Below, piece after piece: positions 19,560 through 30,500 of a DNA stretch of 64,000 bases. The notes below the pieces were generated by a model. That model saw nothing but the letters and a program-made list of their open reading frames with translations, was not told the origin of the DNA and ran no database searches. Every line of letters begins with the position of its first letter. The stretch's first letter is position 1. This DNA comes from Azolla pinnata. Its lineage: Eukaryota > Streptophyta > Polypodiopsida > Salviniales > Salviniaceae. Made by a program: the position numbers and the translations under genes. The stretch spans positions 7,983-71,982 of the forward strand of contig JBBBWG010009446.1 of assembly GCA_037176905.1 (NCBI GenBank). Reading direction: 5' to 3'.

Positions 19560-20530
19560 GCTTTAACATCCATCTTATCCGAAACGAGTCTAAGGAAGTT
19601 CGAACTTAAATTTTTCGAAGGAGCAGATGTAGGACTACCTTATAGTCCGTGGCCAGATTGACCCTATAGAGGGTGACAAAGTTTTGGCGACATACAAGCT
19701 AGAAGAATGGGTGAAGCTAGACTAGGTAGCTCGCGCTACCATCCGGATGCATCTGCATGAGGCCGTGTATTACATGGTCCAATCGTGTATGACAACATAT
19801 GAACTATGGAAGATGCTATTTGACACTTACAAGAAAAAGGTGGCTGCTACGAATATCTACTTGATATGGCGCCTTGACAACTTGCGAATGACGCGCCTCC
19901 TCCTCCCCAGCCCCTCCTTCTCCGACCACCCCCTCAAGCTCTCCGCCCGCCTCCTCCTCTTCCACTGCGCCATTGGCTTCGCCCCCTACGGCCCCTTCTG
20001 GCGCCAGCTCCGCCGCATCGCCGCCTCCCACCTCTTCTCCTCTCGCCGCCTCGCCGCCTCCGAGCCTCAGCGCCAGCGCAAGACCTCCCACCTCCTGCGC
20101 TCCCTCCACCGCACCTCCCTCCTCTCCTCCACCCTCCGCATCCGCCCCTTCCTCCAGGCCACCTCCCTCAACAACATCATGACCAGCATCTTCGGCAAGC
20201 GCTACGACCTCGATAACTTGATGCTGCTCGGCAACGGCAACGGCAGCAGCAACAACAACAACAACACTAGCGGCGGCCTCCGCGAGGAGGTGGCAGCTGC
20301 TGCTTCTGCCATCGCCGCAGCGGAAACCCCCCTCGTCGAGTATGACCGAAGCAGAATACGTAGCTACGTCCAATGCGACTAAGGAAACGTTTTGGCTCGG
20401 ATGACTAGCTTATATATTTCGACAAGTTAGTCCGAAATGGGCTCTGACTGTATTTAATGATAGTCAGGAAGTTGTCACACTAGCAAAGAATCCAGTACAT
20501 GACAATGCTTCGAAATGTATCGAATTGGAA
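19560..20530 (+). mobile_element. Broken Copia-superfamily LTR retrotransposon fossil carrying a host gene piece
   Basis: The left part (about 19560-19890) reads as Copia gag (UBN2-like), for instance the YELWKMLFDTYKKK block. The right part (about 20318-20530) reads as the Copia RNase H end, with TEAEYVATSNATKETFWLG. Integrase and reverse transcriptase regions between them are absent, and the space is filled by a GC-rich piece of a cytochrome P450 gene. No convincing LTR pair was found within the window. The element is broken in several places and looks old. It is described here only as a fossil. Confidence 0.75.
19893..20317 (+). pseudogene. CYP78A-type cytochrome P450 fragment inside the Copia fossil
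   Basis: About 140 residues of P450 sequence: FSDHPLKLSARLL, then FAPYGPFWRQLRRIAASHLF, a SEPQRQ-like block and SLNNIMTSIFGKRYDLD. The FAPYG.(Y/F)WR.LRRIA and SLNNIM.S.FG patterns are typical of CYP78A (KLUH/PLASTOCHRON family), corresponding to the B-C to D helix region. The heme-binding cysteine region, the I helix and the N terminus are all missing, so it cannot be an active enzyme. It is far more GC-rich than the flanking gag and RNase H pieces, which suggests capture from a GC-rich coding exon. The open frame that runs from gag through this part is a chance fusion. Confidence 0.75.
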
Positions 20531-20534
20531 TCAA

Positions 20535-20970
20535 CAAAGTCATTCTCCAATCTAGGAATTTCCTCTTTCAAAATGGAGATAGTTTGTTTCTTTAGATGTC
20601 CTTTCTTTGTTAACTCAAAGACGTATATAAGTATATCCACATCATTCAAGCATAAATTGCTTATAAATTCCACACTCCACTTCCTTTTCTTTGATACAAT
20701 TGCATTAATCATCTCTAGAATGTATTTTGCCAGTAAAAGCATTTGGATTTGAAGTGTGATACCATGAGCCTTGATCGCAACTATTACTAACATTGGGTCT
20801 TTATCTATGCCAATTACCTTTGCAATCCGAATGGATGCCCTTTGTCATCTTTGCTAGCCAAAGTTACCTCCATTGAACCAACAATTATTTCTTGCATATC
20901 TCCACTCCATTTCTCTTTCAATCTTTTCAATAGCCGCTCTTGCTCTTCGGGGTCTTGTGTATATAAGTCT
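20535..20970 (-). other. Unrecognised coding-like fragment
   Basis: Two adjacent minus-strand stretches have protein-like composition. One, at about 20920-20970, contains DPEEQERLLKRLKEKWSG. The other, at about 20535-20820, contains AKYILEMINAIVSKKRKWS and LTKKGHLKKQTISILKEEI. They are in different frames and have no visible start or splice structure. They look like a decayed copy of a helical host protein or of a transposon-encoded protein. I do not recognise the family. Confidence 0.3.
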
Positions 20971-21249
20971 TTGCTCTGGATTAATTAGTTGTTCAGTTCA
21001 ATAGATAAATGTAATTGCATTGTAGTGGATGGACAATATCGTAATCTCTCTTTCCTAATCTATGTTTTCCCAACAATCACGAGATTATTGTCATACCCTA
21101 TGGTATTTTTCCTAGTTGTGTTTCTACTTCAAGTCACTACCTTCTTGTTAGATTCTCCCACAAAAACCTTCAATACTATCTTGTCCTCTCTGGACATCTA
21201 TTTCTCTTAATACAAATGATTAGATAAATAAGAAAACAATCAATAGTAG

Positions 21250-22972
21250 CTAGCCCCAGACATATACAACGAGAGCCTTCATACACATTTGTATCATTTT
21301 TTTGTGAAAGATTCCCGCGTCAAGATCTTTGCAACAGTCAGCCTGAATATTGGAGTTGATGAAAACCCTAGCTCAAAGCCTGGCCTTTGGATATGGGAAC
21401 TTAATTCATCCCCAAATTTGTAGCTAAACCCCATACATATACAAAGCGAGCCTTCACACACATTTGTATCAATAATTTTTTTGTTAAAGATTCCCCTTGT
21501 CGAGATCTTTGCAATAGGCAATCTGAATCTTTGAGCTGATGAAAACCCTAGCTCAGAGCCTGGCCTCTGGACATCGCAACTTAAATTCATCTCCAAAAAT
21601 GTTGCGAACCCCATACATATACAAAGCGAGCCTTCACACACATTTGTATCAATAATTTTTTGTTAAAGATTCCCCTGTCAAGATCTTTGCAATCGGCAGC
21701 TTGAATCTTGGAGCTGATGAAAACCCTGGCTCAGAGGCTAGCCTCTGGAATCTGGCAGCTTATTCATCTCCAAATTTGTAGCTAACCCCATACATATCCA
21801 AAGCGAGCCTTCAGAGACATTTGTACCGATAATTTTTTGTTAAAGATTCCCCCCTCGAGATCTTTGCAATAGGCAACCTGAATCTTTGAGTTGATGAAAA
21901 CACTAGCTCAGAGCCTGGCCTCTAGACATGGCAAGTTAAATTCATCTCCAAATTTGTTGCTAACCCCATACATATAAAAAGCTAGCCTTCATACACATTT
22001 GTATCGATAATTTTTTGTTAAAGATTCCATTGTCGAGATCTTTGCAATCGGCAGCCTGAATCTTGGAGTTGATGAAAACCCTAGCTTAGAGCCTAGCCTC
22101 TGGATATGGCAACTTAATTCATCCCCAAACTTGTAGCTAAACCCCATACATACACAAAGCGAGCCTTCACACACATTTGTATCGATAATCTTTTGTCGAT
22201 ATCTTTGCTATAGGCAACCTGAATCTTTGAGCTGATGAAAACCCTGGCTCAAGTTAAATTCATCTCCAAATTTGTAGCTAACCCCATACATATACAAAGC
22301 GAGCCTTCATACACATTTGTGTCGATAATTTTTTGTTAAAGATTCCCCCGTCGAGATCTTTGCAATAGGCAACCTAAATCTTTGAGCTGATGAAAACCCT
22401 GGCTCAGAGCCTGGCCTCTGGAATATGGCAACTTATTCATCTCCAAATTTGTAGCTAACCCCATACATATACAAAGCGCGCCTTCAGAGACATCTGTATC
22501 GATAATTTTTTGTTAAAGATTCCCCCATCGAGATCTTTGCAATTGGCAACCTTAATCGTTGAGCTGATGAAAACCCTGTCTCAGAGCCTGGCCTTTGGAT
22601 ATGGCAACTTAATTCATCTCCGAATTTGCAACTAAACCCCATACATACACAAAGCGAGCATTCATACACATTTGTATCGATAATTTTTTGTTAAAGATTC
22701 TCCCGTCGAGATCGTTGCAACAGGCAACCTAAACCTTTGAGCTGATGAAAACCCTGGCTCAGAGCCTGGCCTCTGGAAAATGGCAACTTAATTGATCTCC
22801 AAATTTGTAGCTAAACCCCAGACATACACAAAGCGAGCCTTCACACACATTTGTGTCAATAATTTTTTGTTAAAGATTTTCTCGTCGAGATCTTTGCAAT
22901 AGGCAGCTTGAATCTTGGAGCTGATGAAAACCTTGGATTTGGCAACTTAAATTCATCTCCAAAGTTTTACGG
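21250..22972. repeat. Ten-copy ~178 bp tandem array
   Basis: The anchor AAGCGAGCCTTC (with small changes) occurs at about 21276, 21451, 21631, 21808, 21986, 22164, 22304, 22481, 22659 and 22838. Spacings are 175, 180, 177, 178, 178, 140, 177, 178 and 179 bp, so one copy is shortened. Each monomer also carries GAGATCTTTGCAATAGGCA and GCTGATGAAAACCCT. On the minus strand most monomers keep a roughly 60-codon open frame beginning MCEGSLC.CMGF, but the period is not a multiple of three. The array ends about 110 bp before the probable first exon of PRP40C. Confidence 0.95.
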
Positions 22973-23079
22973 TGTGTTCTCTGCAGATAGATAGGTTTTG
23001 GCTCCTTGTTTGTTTTTTATATAGCTTTCTAACATATTCTTTTTGGCTCCTTGTTTGTTTTTACATTTCTGGCCTTTCT

Positions 23080-23160
23080 CTGCAGCAGCGAACGAACGAG
23101 GAAGGGACGACAGAGAAGCACGCCCCGGCCCCCGCCTTCCCCCATCCCGACCATAGCCAG
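23080..23160 (+). other. Probable 5' UTR exon of the PRP40C gene
   Basis: A GC-rich segment, quite unlike its AT-rich surroundings, ends in a good donor (CCAG followed by GTAAGC at 23161). The next good acceptor (TTTTCTCAG, exon from 24564) lies 32 bases before the PRP40C start codon. I infer a leader intron at 23161-24563, which contains a (GAA)n run near 23282. The transcription start is not defined. Confidence 0.45.
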
Positions 23161-24595
23161 GTAAGCATCTGTTCCTTTCCAGTTGCTTCCTTGTTCTCTC
23201 TAGAACGAATTCTGCAGCCGTTGCGCTGCGTGAGTAAGTACTGTGCAGGATTTCTTAGAAAGTTGAATGCTGTCTACAGACAGAAGAAGAAGAAGAAGAA
23301 GAAGAAGAAGAAGAAGAAGACATTTGATCGAGCATGCTTTCTGTAGGAATTCATCACTTAGAAAAACGTTGACACAGTTAAGCGAACTAGCTCCAGTAAT
23401 ATCTGAAATGACTCAGGGCTCGATTCATGTATATATGTTTCAAACCGGACTGATTTCAGCAATTTAAGTGATCATAGAGGCAGATTTACCTAGGGATATG
23501 AGAATCAGCGTTCTGGTATTTTAAATTAGTACGCATATAGTTTCGTTCAACATTTTTGTTATCATTTGTAGCCAGAAACGTAGAATCCTAATTTGCAGCT
23601 AGTAATTATGAAGGTCTCTCAGGGTCATAAACCCTGCGTCTTAGTGAAAAGAATATGGTTCTATGCAGGCTTAATTGTTTTATCAGCTATGTCCAAAGTT
23701 TGCGAGTTTTCAAAGACGAGAAATCTAGTAGCTTTGCTTAGGTATATCCCTGCTGCTGCTATGCTTCTGATTCCACTGTTCAGTACCAGTGCCTTGTGCT
23801 TGTTTACTTCCATTTAAACTCTACATAACACCACAGGACAAGGTGATGGGAATGTTGAATACATTTTTGTATAGTTCCTTTTTCATTATTCACAACAAAT
23901 TTGTGGTTTGTTTTGAAAAATCATTCTGACTTCAAGAGCTGTCCCCTTTAATTTTATCTCTTTCGTGGATATACCTATGAATGTCACTTATGTGACATGG
24001 ATAGATATTTATAGTCTTCCTTTGAGGTCAAATATGACCAAAGAAGCGAAAGATTTTCTCGTAGGAACTCATGGTGCTGAAATATTTTTCATTGAGAATT
24101 TGAGAGGAATATTTTGCGGATGCATTGTATTGACAGTGTGCTAAAATAAAGTTCGATTTTTCTCAAAAAGTAACTAAAGTTTGATACCTAGAATTCTGAA
24201 TTTGTTCAGTGCATAATATGTGTAGTTGACCTGTATCCTCTCTTCTGCTTGAATGCTTGCTGTAGATAAAGGGATGCGCTCTAGTATGTACTTTGGAACT
24301 GCATTTTTTTCGTTTGCAGGAGAAGATCGTTTTATATTTTGGTGCATGATATGCAACAAAATGTGAAATGTGAGAATTCACATTGCTCCGAAGGCATAAT
24401 ACATTGAGGACTCTCTAGATGCATTGTGAAACAAATGTAATTCAACGCATCTTCCAAACTGTTTATTTGTATCTCACGTCCATCTGTCATGTGAGAGAGA
24501 AGAAAAGAAAGAGAAAAAGGTATCTTATAACCTTGAGAAAAATGTTTTGTGCTGTTTTCTCAGGTTAACAAAGTTACTACTTTAATCTGATTGCT

Positions 24596-27500
24596 ATGAG
24601 TGTGGCTTTATCAGAGGGAATGACAGCCCCAGCAAGGCAGCCTCAAATGCAACCTGGTGTGCCTGAACAATCTTCAATGGTAAGGTTACAAGGAGATCAA
24701 AGACACTGGATTTAATTTAATGAGAGGATGATTGCTTTGTATATTTGTAAGGCATGTTGCAACCATATCTGAAACATTAAAATTGTTTGCTATTATCAAT
24801 GTACATAAACTAGGGAAATCTGACATACTTGAGGTTTTCTTTATTCTCTATCATTTCGTTACCTGTAATTCATAAAAGAAATAAATTGGCCATACGATTG
24901 CAGGTATGCATTTTGAAGTTTGATCAAGTACATATGAGTGTAAATAAAGAAAAGTTGGGGTTTTTCGCAGTTTTTTAGTGTATCTATGAGAGTGCTTCTA
25001 AAGTGATAGAATTTTGTTCTCATCTGAACTAGTGAAGTACTTTGCATATGAGCTAGTCATATCTAACTGAAAATGAAATATTTAAACCTCCTTGTTTTGC
25101 AGTCAGCCCCAGCTAACATGTCACAGACGGGTACTCCAGTTTCTACACCCATGAACACAACACCCTCAGGAGGTTACGTATCTCAACTACCATCATATGT
25201 TGGTCCGAGATGGCAATCATCTTCAGGCTTACCTCCTTCCCCAGGACCACCTGGTTTACCAGTACTATCAGGCCCATGGATCTCCATCCGCCCAGTACCG
25301 TCTGTGGCTCCATCTCCAGCTTCTCAGAACCCATCAAATGGAAATGTACTAACTGATCTAGCAATACCATCACAAAATTCTGCATCATCAACGATAGGAA
25401 ATCCTAAACCAGCTGTAGCTCCTGGTAACACAGGAAATGCAGCAGTTTTGGCACCATTTACATCTAATCATCCCGGGAATTCTGCATCTTCTAGAAGCTC
25501 AGAGTCCCCACCTGGACCTCCAGTGCCTCCTGGAGTTTCACCTATGACGACTCATGGATCCATAAGCACACATATATCAACTGCTGTAGCTGCATCAGGC
25601 TCTTCTGCCCACCCTTCACAATATGGGCAAAGATCACCAGGTGATGCAATTAAGCAAGGTCCAAGACCAACGCCAATTTCATCACCTTCCTCTGCATTGG
25701 CAAATGCGCCTACAATCAGCTCCACCTTGCACCCATCTCATCCTACATCTTACATAAATGTTCCTCCTGTTCCTGCTTCAGTGTCACCGTGGATGTTTCC
25801 ACCTACCCAGATCCATCCCCGGCCCATTCCATCTTTCACAGTTACAAACCCATATCTTCCATCAATTCGTACTATAACTCCTCCACAAGCAGCCACTATG
25901 AATAAATCATCAGATAGCTCACAGATGCTGGCCCCTCCTGGAGAGCAGGGTTTTCCTGCCAAATTGGTAAGCACTGAAATAAGTAAGATACCACCTGTAT
26001 CTGCGTTATCGGACCAAAGTGTAAATGGCCTTCCTACATTGTCATCCACGATCAGCTCAGAGAAAGGCATGCCTGACTCTGTTTTGAAGTCTGAGCCTAT
26101 GAAAGAGGATGTGGGTGATGCTTGGACTGCTCATAAGACCCAAGAAGGCATAATTTATTATTACAACTCTGTTACTGGTGAATCTACTTATGAAAAGCCT
26201 GTTGGTTTTCATGGAGAAGTGAGTACATAACCTAAAATTATTATTTAAGTAAGTACTTCATGACATTGTCGTATTCATCAATGGCTTATGTGATGTTATT
26301 GTCTGCAGGTGGATAGGGTGACAGTGCAGCCGACACCTATCTCTTGGTATGTCCACTGAAAATTTAAGTAAACATAAATAAAGCTGTTAAAGAGAAATGA
26401 TTCCCATTGTTGGTTTTTATTAATTGAACATTTTTTATTCAAGGCAGACTGCTGTAATTTCTCGATGATGTCTTTCTGAGATCTTGTATGATAACCAAAA
26501 AATCTTGCTGCAGTGGGCATATGTACATGTATGGGTTTTGTGTCTTTGTTAATATACCAGCCAAACTACCACACGAAGAAAGTTTGAACTTGCAGATACA
26601 AACTTCCATACATGTATATTATATATATGTGAATACGTTTAGATTATAGCAGCTGCATTATGTAGACTTCCTTCACCAGAGAGTCCATATGGGATCTTGA
26701 TAAGACATCACTTAAACTTACCCTTCAGTTTTATAACTGATTAATATCTCCCTGTGAAACTCAGTTGCATCCATTCCATATTCTGGAGAAGAGTCTGAGA
26801 AGACCATAGCTAATAAGATCTACTGTTCTTCATGCATGCATATCTGAAGGTCATGCAGAGATTTTCTGGTTGGTAATAGGTATGCTTCAGGAATACACAG
26901 CTATGCTCAAACTTATAAAGAGCTCGTTTCTGGAAATTTCTAAAGCAACAATGGCCACCTCAAACTCTGGTCTTTTTGGGGGAAAAAATCCCTTAATAGC
27001 CATTTAGTTATCCTTTAACCAACGTTGCAAGAGAAAACACCTCGTGATAGCTGTCGAATAATATATCAGGCAAGAGAAGATATTTTATCTGGATATGAGC
27101 GCCAATGATGTGCTATGACTTTAGAAATCTGTTGTGCCCTGCATTTTAAACCACTCACTGCTAATTAACTGTGCTTATTTCACGAATTTCAATGAATTAA
27201 AAAGGCTGCATAGTTCTGATTACATTTTAGACCAATCTTTACCGATTATCTCAAATACATCTAACATAATGTTTCTCACTAATACAGAACTATGCTTACT
27301 GTCTGCTGTCTTTATCATGTAAGAGATGGATGTTGTATTTTTAGGTATCAGTTATTTTGAGTCACATTTTGCTGCATAATCGTCTAACATCCATGTTTGA
27401 TGATGTCCAATATCTAGAAATAACTCTTGTATGTCATCTTTCAACCAGCATACTATACACCACAGAGGTGTCCATTTCGCTGCTAGCATAAAATGTGATA

Positions 27501-30500
27501 TTCACAGTATAGGATGCATAAAATTGTTGTTGCTAGGGTGTGAGCCATTTATTTTTGTGATTCACCTTATTTTACTGCATAATATTTACTTCTACCTATT
27601 TCATCGTGTTGCTTTGGAAGATTAGACAGTTTTAAATGTAGTATCCTGTTTTTGGTTTTATAGACCATGCTGGCTCTTAAATCTAACATAGCATTTCCAC
27701 ATTTGATTTCATAGGGAAATGATTGGTGGAACAGGTTGGGCTTTGGTGACTACTAATGATGCTAAGAAATATTACTACCACACGCTGACTCAGGTATTAT
27801 TTATTAAGTTGTACTCCCTCTAGAAATCTTAGTGTTATAGTGAGCCATTGTCAAACTCGAAATTCTCCTCTTTGGTTATAGGCTACAAGTTGGCAAGTGC
27901 CCACTGAGGTAGCAGAATATCGCAAGAGGCAATCTGATGAAAAATTAACAGCTTTGAGGGCTGATTCGGAAAAGGGAACTGTATCTTTCAGTTCTGCACC
28001 TGAAGGGGTCTTTATGGTACGTGAAGGACAGAAAGTTGGTCAAGCTGCGACTTCTTCTGCATTAGACTTGATAAAAAAGAAATTGCAAGATTCTGGTGGG
28101 AGTGACAATGTGGATGGGAATTCCAACAGATTGGCTGATATTGAAGCTAAAGAAAAAACCAAGGATACCAATGCAGAAAAATCTTCATCAGAATCTTCAT
28201 CTGATAGTGAAGAAGAAGAGCAAGGACCTTCAAAGGATGAGCGTGTGGCTCAATTTAAGGTAAAATCTTCATATATTGACGATGACTTGTGCCAACATTC
28301 AGATGATTTGTTTATTGATAATTTCTAACAGGAAATGTTAAAAGAGAAAGGAATTGTCCCCTTCTCAAAATGGGAGAAAGAGCTGCCAAAGATCCTTTTT
28401 GATCCTCGCTTCAAGGTTTAAATATTTCTTAGATCAATTTATTTCTTCATTTGCTGGTTGCATACTCTGTAATATAGTTTTAGTAAATGATCTAAGTGCT
28501 GTTTTGATGATATTGTATGTTGTTGAGGAATTATAATTGTTTGCCCAAGGTCCAAGCTTTGCAATTGTTTTAGCTTTCACTATCTTGCATGTTGACATGC
28601 ATTATAATTTCTCAACAATTTCGATTTTATTTACATTGTCTCTAAACATCATTAAAAGTTAGAAATTTATACATTAATATTTGTTGATACATTTATATGA
28701 AAACCTAAGGAGTCCTGTGCAAGTTTGTGAGGGAGGGTGAGGTCAAAAGGCATAAACAAACGGTCAAGTTTGTGTCAGCGCATTTATGCCTGTGAATTTG
28801 CTTGTTACAAATGACACTAAGATATTTGATAGTTTTATATTCATCACTTTCAACTAAAGCTTCTGATTCAGGTGTCTCCTGATGAAAAATACTGGGCACA
28901 TCAAGCAACTTCTGATTTAGGTGTCTCCTGATGAAAATTACTGGGCACATCAAGCTTCATAACTTTTTATTTCTGTGAATTTTCTTCTTACAAATGAGAC
29001 TGAAATATTTGATAGGTTTATATTCACCACTTCATAAATTTTTTGTGGTTTATGTTCACAGCTTATGTGTTTCACATATTGAAAAGTTCACTCATGTTTG
29101 AAGCTCCTATTGAATAGTGTGAGGTCATGTACTAAGTCGTATAATGGTCGCTCTCTCTGCGATGATTATCGACCTAAGACAATGGAGACATTCACTGTAT
29201 ACCATCCAAATTAGAGGACATCCAGGATGGAGCCATTGAGAGATTTCTTTCGTCTCATGATCTCTGTCACCATTGTCTTTGGCAGGTAAAGGCCATCATC
29301 GCATGCTTTGGAAACCTCTCCTTGGATCAGAACATATTTGGATTCTCTCAGATAGTTAGATGATTTATATGTTCATCGGAGGGCTGTCAGAGACCCAAAC
29401 CATTATGGAGAAGTTGAGGCTTGAGTAGGGCCTCAGCCAATGGGATGACAATGACCTGTGTCTTATGGAATTCCTAAATAGAACGTGGATCCAAGGGGGT
29501 GGAAGAGTAAGGGCTTACCATCTCCTCATCGAGAATTAATGGGCTACTTATAAGTGCAAGTAGGAAACCAATATGTTCTCTCATCTGGAATTGTCTCCTA
29601 TGCTCTTTGATGGAGAGATTGGTGTTAGTAAGGGGCTACCTGAATGAGTAGCTTTCTCTCTGCGCTTAAGGATAAGAATTGTCTCCTATACACCTTTGTG
29701 GAGAAATCGTTGGTAAGGGGCTACCTGAATGAATAGTTTTGGCTCAGCAGTCAAGGAGGAACAAAGCAAGGCAAAAACGTGCAGGTGACGCCTTTCCGAA
29801 TGAGGCGATGCTCTACTCGAGTCACTTCTTGCCAGAAAAGAAGGATAATTGTAGAATGACTAGATTAATGCTTGTAATTGTGATCATTGATAGGGTTAGC
29901 CTTGGTATCAGATGCTATCTAGAAGCGACACTCCAAGGAGAGTATGGCAGTTCCTATTGAAAGTTCACTCGGGACATAAAGGTAGTTCAATGTTGAGTGG
30001 AAATGAGAGAAGAGTTTGACGTAAACCTAAGTATTGCCTAAGTGGTCAGGGGAATACCATAGCCAGAGTTGGTGGGCTTGTAGCTCTAAGCTCATGCACT
30101 CTAGAGGCCTCAAATTCGCCTCAAGCGCAATGGCAGGGACGGTAGAAATTCCCTCAACATACTGGCTTGTAAAATATGGAGAGCTGAGTGAACAAATTTC
30201 ATACGGCCTCAATAATCATTTGTTATTAATGATGTTCCTAGGGTGAATCTAAATTGCAGATGAAGTGGTATTGAATGCAAACCTAGAATAGATAAAAGGT
30301 GTTGGAGATGAAAGCCATCATCAAGAATTTAGATCTACATTGGTGTTCGGGAGGGTATGCCGTGCTTTTTCAGGATCATCCAAATGCTTGTGGGAACATC
30401 TTTTGTATGATTGTTACAAAGCGCAATTAGGTAAACAACAATTCTACAACTAGGCTGGTTAACTTGGAAGAAACATCTTTGAGACCTTTTTTCTCTTAGG

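Noticed and set aside
19747-20382. A single 211-codon plus-strand gene
   Set aside because: The frame fuses a gag-like piece, a P450 piece and an out-of-frame RNase H region. It is a chance fusion within a dead element, not a gene.
21250-22972. CRISPR-like regularly spaced repeat
   Set aside because: The units are head-to-tail copies with no unique spacers, in a plant nuclear context. It is a tandem satellite.
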